Source of the DNA: Bacteroidales bacterium | GTDB taxonomy: Bacteria > Bacteroidota > Bacteroidia > Bacteroidales > TTA-H9 | Reading direction: 5' to 3' | Length of the DNA: 64,000 nucleotides | NCBI GenBank assembly: GCA_028689615.1 | Contig: JAQVCV010000003.1 | Coordinates: forward strand, 62,001 to 126,000 | Part shown: in pieces, positions 62,939-64,000 of the stretch | Position numbering within the stretch: position 1 is the first letter of the stretch | Layout: every line of letters begins with the position of its first letter | Translations under genes and position numbers: made by a program | Notes under the pieces: generated by a model | Database searches by the model: none | What the model saw: the letters and a program-made list of their open reading frames with translations, nothing else | Told to the model about the DNA's origin: nothing

Positions 62939-64000
62939 ATGACACCTATCTCTTTCCGCTCCACCCTTTGCCTGGGGGTGCTGGTATTGTTTCATATAAC
63001 CCTTAAGGCACAGGATTTGAAATCGAAACTTCCGGTGTATGAATCGCCACTTGAACTCCCGGTGCGTCTTTCAGCAACATTCGGAGAATTAAGAGCCAAT
63101 CACTTCCATGCCGGAATTGACTTGAAGACCCAGCAAAAGACTGGTTTCGCGGTCATGAGCATAAGCCGGGGTTACGTTTCCCGAATTGGAGTTAGCCCGT
63201 CGGGATATGGGAAAGCGATCTATATAACACACCCCGAAGGCTATACATCAGTTTATGGTCATCTGGAAAGATTCTCACCAGCCATCGATTCCATTGTTGA
63301 AGCAAGGCAATATTCCCAGAGGTCGTTCGCGGTGAATTTGCAGTTTTCACCAGGCGATATTCCTGTATCGGCACGTCAACTTATTGGCTATTCAGGCAAT
63401 ACAGGTAGTAGTGGCGGGCCACACGTCCATTTTGAGATCAGAGATAATGCTAACCAAGATGCGTTGAACCCTTTGGAATTTGGCATTGCTGCCCGCGATT
63501 TCATCCGCCCCAAAATCGAATTGCTGACAGTTTACCCTGGCGATGCAACAAGCACTATCAATGGATTTAACAAACCGCTTAAACCTGCTTTAGCCGGTTG
63601 GGGGCCGTCGTACCGGCTAAAAAATGCCGACACCATTAAGGTAGCCGGAAGCCTCCAGCTCGGAGTGGCATGTCACGACCTGCTCAACTACGAACCCAAC
63701 AAAAACGGCGTGCAATCAATTGAGTTTATGGCCGATTCCATTCCGTTTTTCTCCCTCAAAATGCAACGAATACCCTTTGCAGAAACGCGGTACATCCATG
63801 CCATTACGGATTATGAAGAGTATCGCAAATCGGGGAAATGGGTGGTTTGGTCGAAAAAACTCCCTGGAAACAAACTCCCTTTTGGTTTTTGGAGGAACAA
63901 CGGCAAGGTGGAGGTTAAACCAGGACAGACAGTTTCAATACAAGTGAACGTGAGCGACCTGGCAGGCAACGTTTCTGTATTGCGCTTCACCGTCAAAGGG
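62939..64000 (+). CDS. M23 family metallopeptidase (partial, cut by window edge)
   Basis: 354 codons visible from the ATG at 62939 to the right edge, no stop reached. Signal peptide (TLCLGVLVLFHITLKAQ), then the LytM/M23 domain: HFHAGIDLKT (first zinc His and Asp), YGHLERF, and GPHVHFEIRD (HxH, third zinc ligand). The catalytic His/Asp set HxxxD and HxH is complete. The rest (~180-354) is beta-rich. M23 enzymes cut peptidoglycan peptide bridges or serve as periplasmic murein regulators. Start codon is 1 bp after the HAD stop, suggesting a two-gene unit. Confidence 0.88.
   Translation, partial: MTPISFRSTLCLGVLVLFHITLKAQDLKSKLPVYESPLELPVRLSATFGELRANHFHAGIDLKTQQKTGFAVMSISRGYVSRIGVSPSGYGKAIYITHPEGYTSVYGHLERFSPAIDSIVEARQYSQRSFAVNLQFSPGDIPVSARQLIGYSGNTGSSGGPHVHFEIRDNANQDALNPLEFGIAARDFIRPKIELLTVYPGDATSTINGFNKPLKPALAGWGPSYRLKNADTIKVAGSLQLGVACHDLLNYEPNKNGVQSIEFMADSIPFFSLKMQRIPFAETRYIHAITDYEEYRKSGKWVVWSKKLPGNKLPFGFWRNNGKVEVKPGQTVSIQVNVSDLAGNVSVLRFTVKG

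Overview
The window comes from a member of the Bacteroidota, most likely a fermentative, Bacteroidales-like anaerobe. The evidence is of several kinds. Two surface proteins end in a type IX secretion (T9SS type A) C-terminal sorting domain. There are TonB and TonB-dependent receptor genes, a GWxTD lipoprotein and two DUF3078 outer-membrane proteins. Many genes start downstream of the Bacteroidota-type -7 box TAnnTTTG and lack a clear Shine-Dalgarno sequence. HydF ([FeFe]-hydrogenase maturation) and a pta-ackA pair point to anaerobic fermentation. I saw no rRNA, tRNA, CRISPR array, transposase or prophage; most of the window looks like ordinary chromosome.

Layout. 0-6 kb: a TonB-like protein cut by the left edge, rmuC, a GWxTD lipoprotein, rlmB, and comEC. 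6-19.5 kb: a beta-barrel protein, a patatin/outer-membrane barrel fusion, a trans-sulfuration PLP enzyme, a DUF3078 protein, a minus-strand operon PASTA protein - T9SS protein - rluD divergent from ddl, then a minus-strand operon ung - DNA/RNA nuclease - MORN protein - rdgB. 19.5-30 kb: a 42-residue lipoprotein, a large T9SS beta-propeller gene broken by a frameshift, a ZIP metal transporter, the overlapping operon C1 peptidase - aspartase - hydF, a second DUF3078 protein, and an ECF sigma factor followed by an 80-residue unknown protein. 30-42.4 kb: uvrA, a four-copy 22-bp palindromic repeat, a membrane HdrC-like / HdrD-like iron-sulfur pair, an FMN riboswitch upstream of a TonB-dependent receptor, and a hybrid histidine kinase with a sensor propeller. 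42.4-50 kb: three small outer-membrane barrel proteins, a Spy-like periplasmic protein, pta-ackA, a Nudix hydrolase, a small membrane protein, a ChaN-like protein and a DUF4177 protein. 50-62.3 kb: carbohydrate degradation: GH97 on the plus strand, an RRM RNA-binding protein, then a minus-strand operon GH127 - galM - TIM-barrel/SUMF1 fusion - GDE-like glycosidase. 62.4 kb to the end: a HAD phosphatase-like protein and an M23 peptidase cut by the right edge.

How it fits together. Aspartase (aspartate to fumarate and ammonia), pta-ackA (acetyl-CoA to acetate and ATP) and HydF suggest fermentation with hydrogen metabolism. The sugar operon predicts removal of alpha-galactosyl/glucosyl and beta-L-arabinofuranosyl residues from plant-type glycans, but without the usual SusC/SusD pair nearby. 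The FMN riboswitch in front of an outer-membrane receptor predicts that this receptor takes up riboflavin or a related flavin.

Start codons were moved inward where a -7 box, a signal peptide or an overlap with the upstream stop codon argued for it; the alternatives are stated in each entry. All functions are by recognition of motifs and family features; no database search was run.
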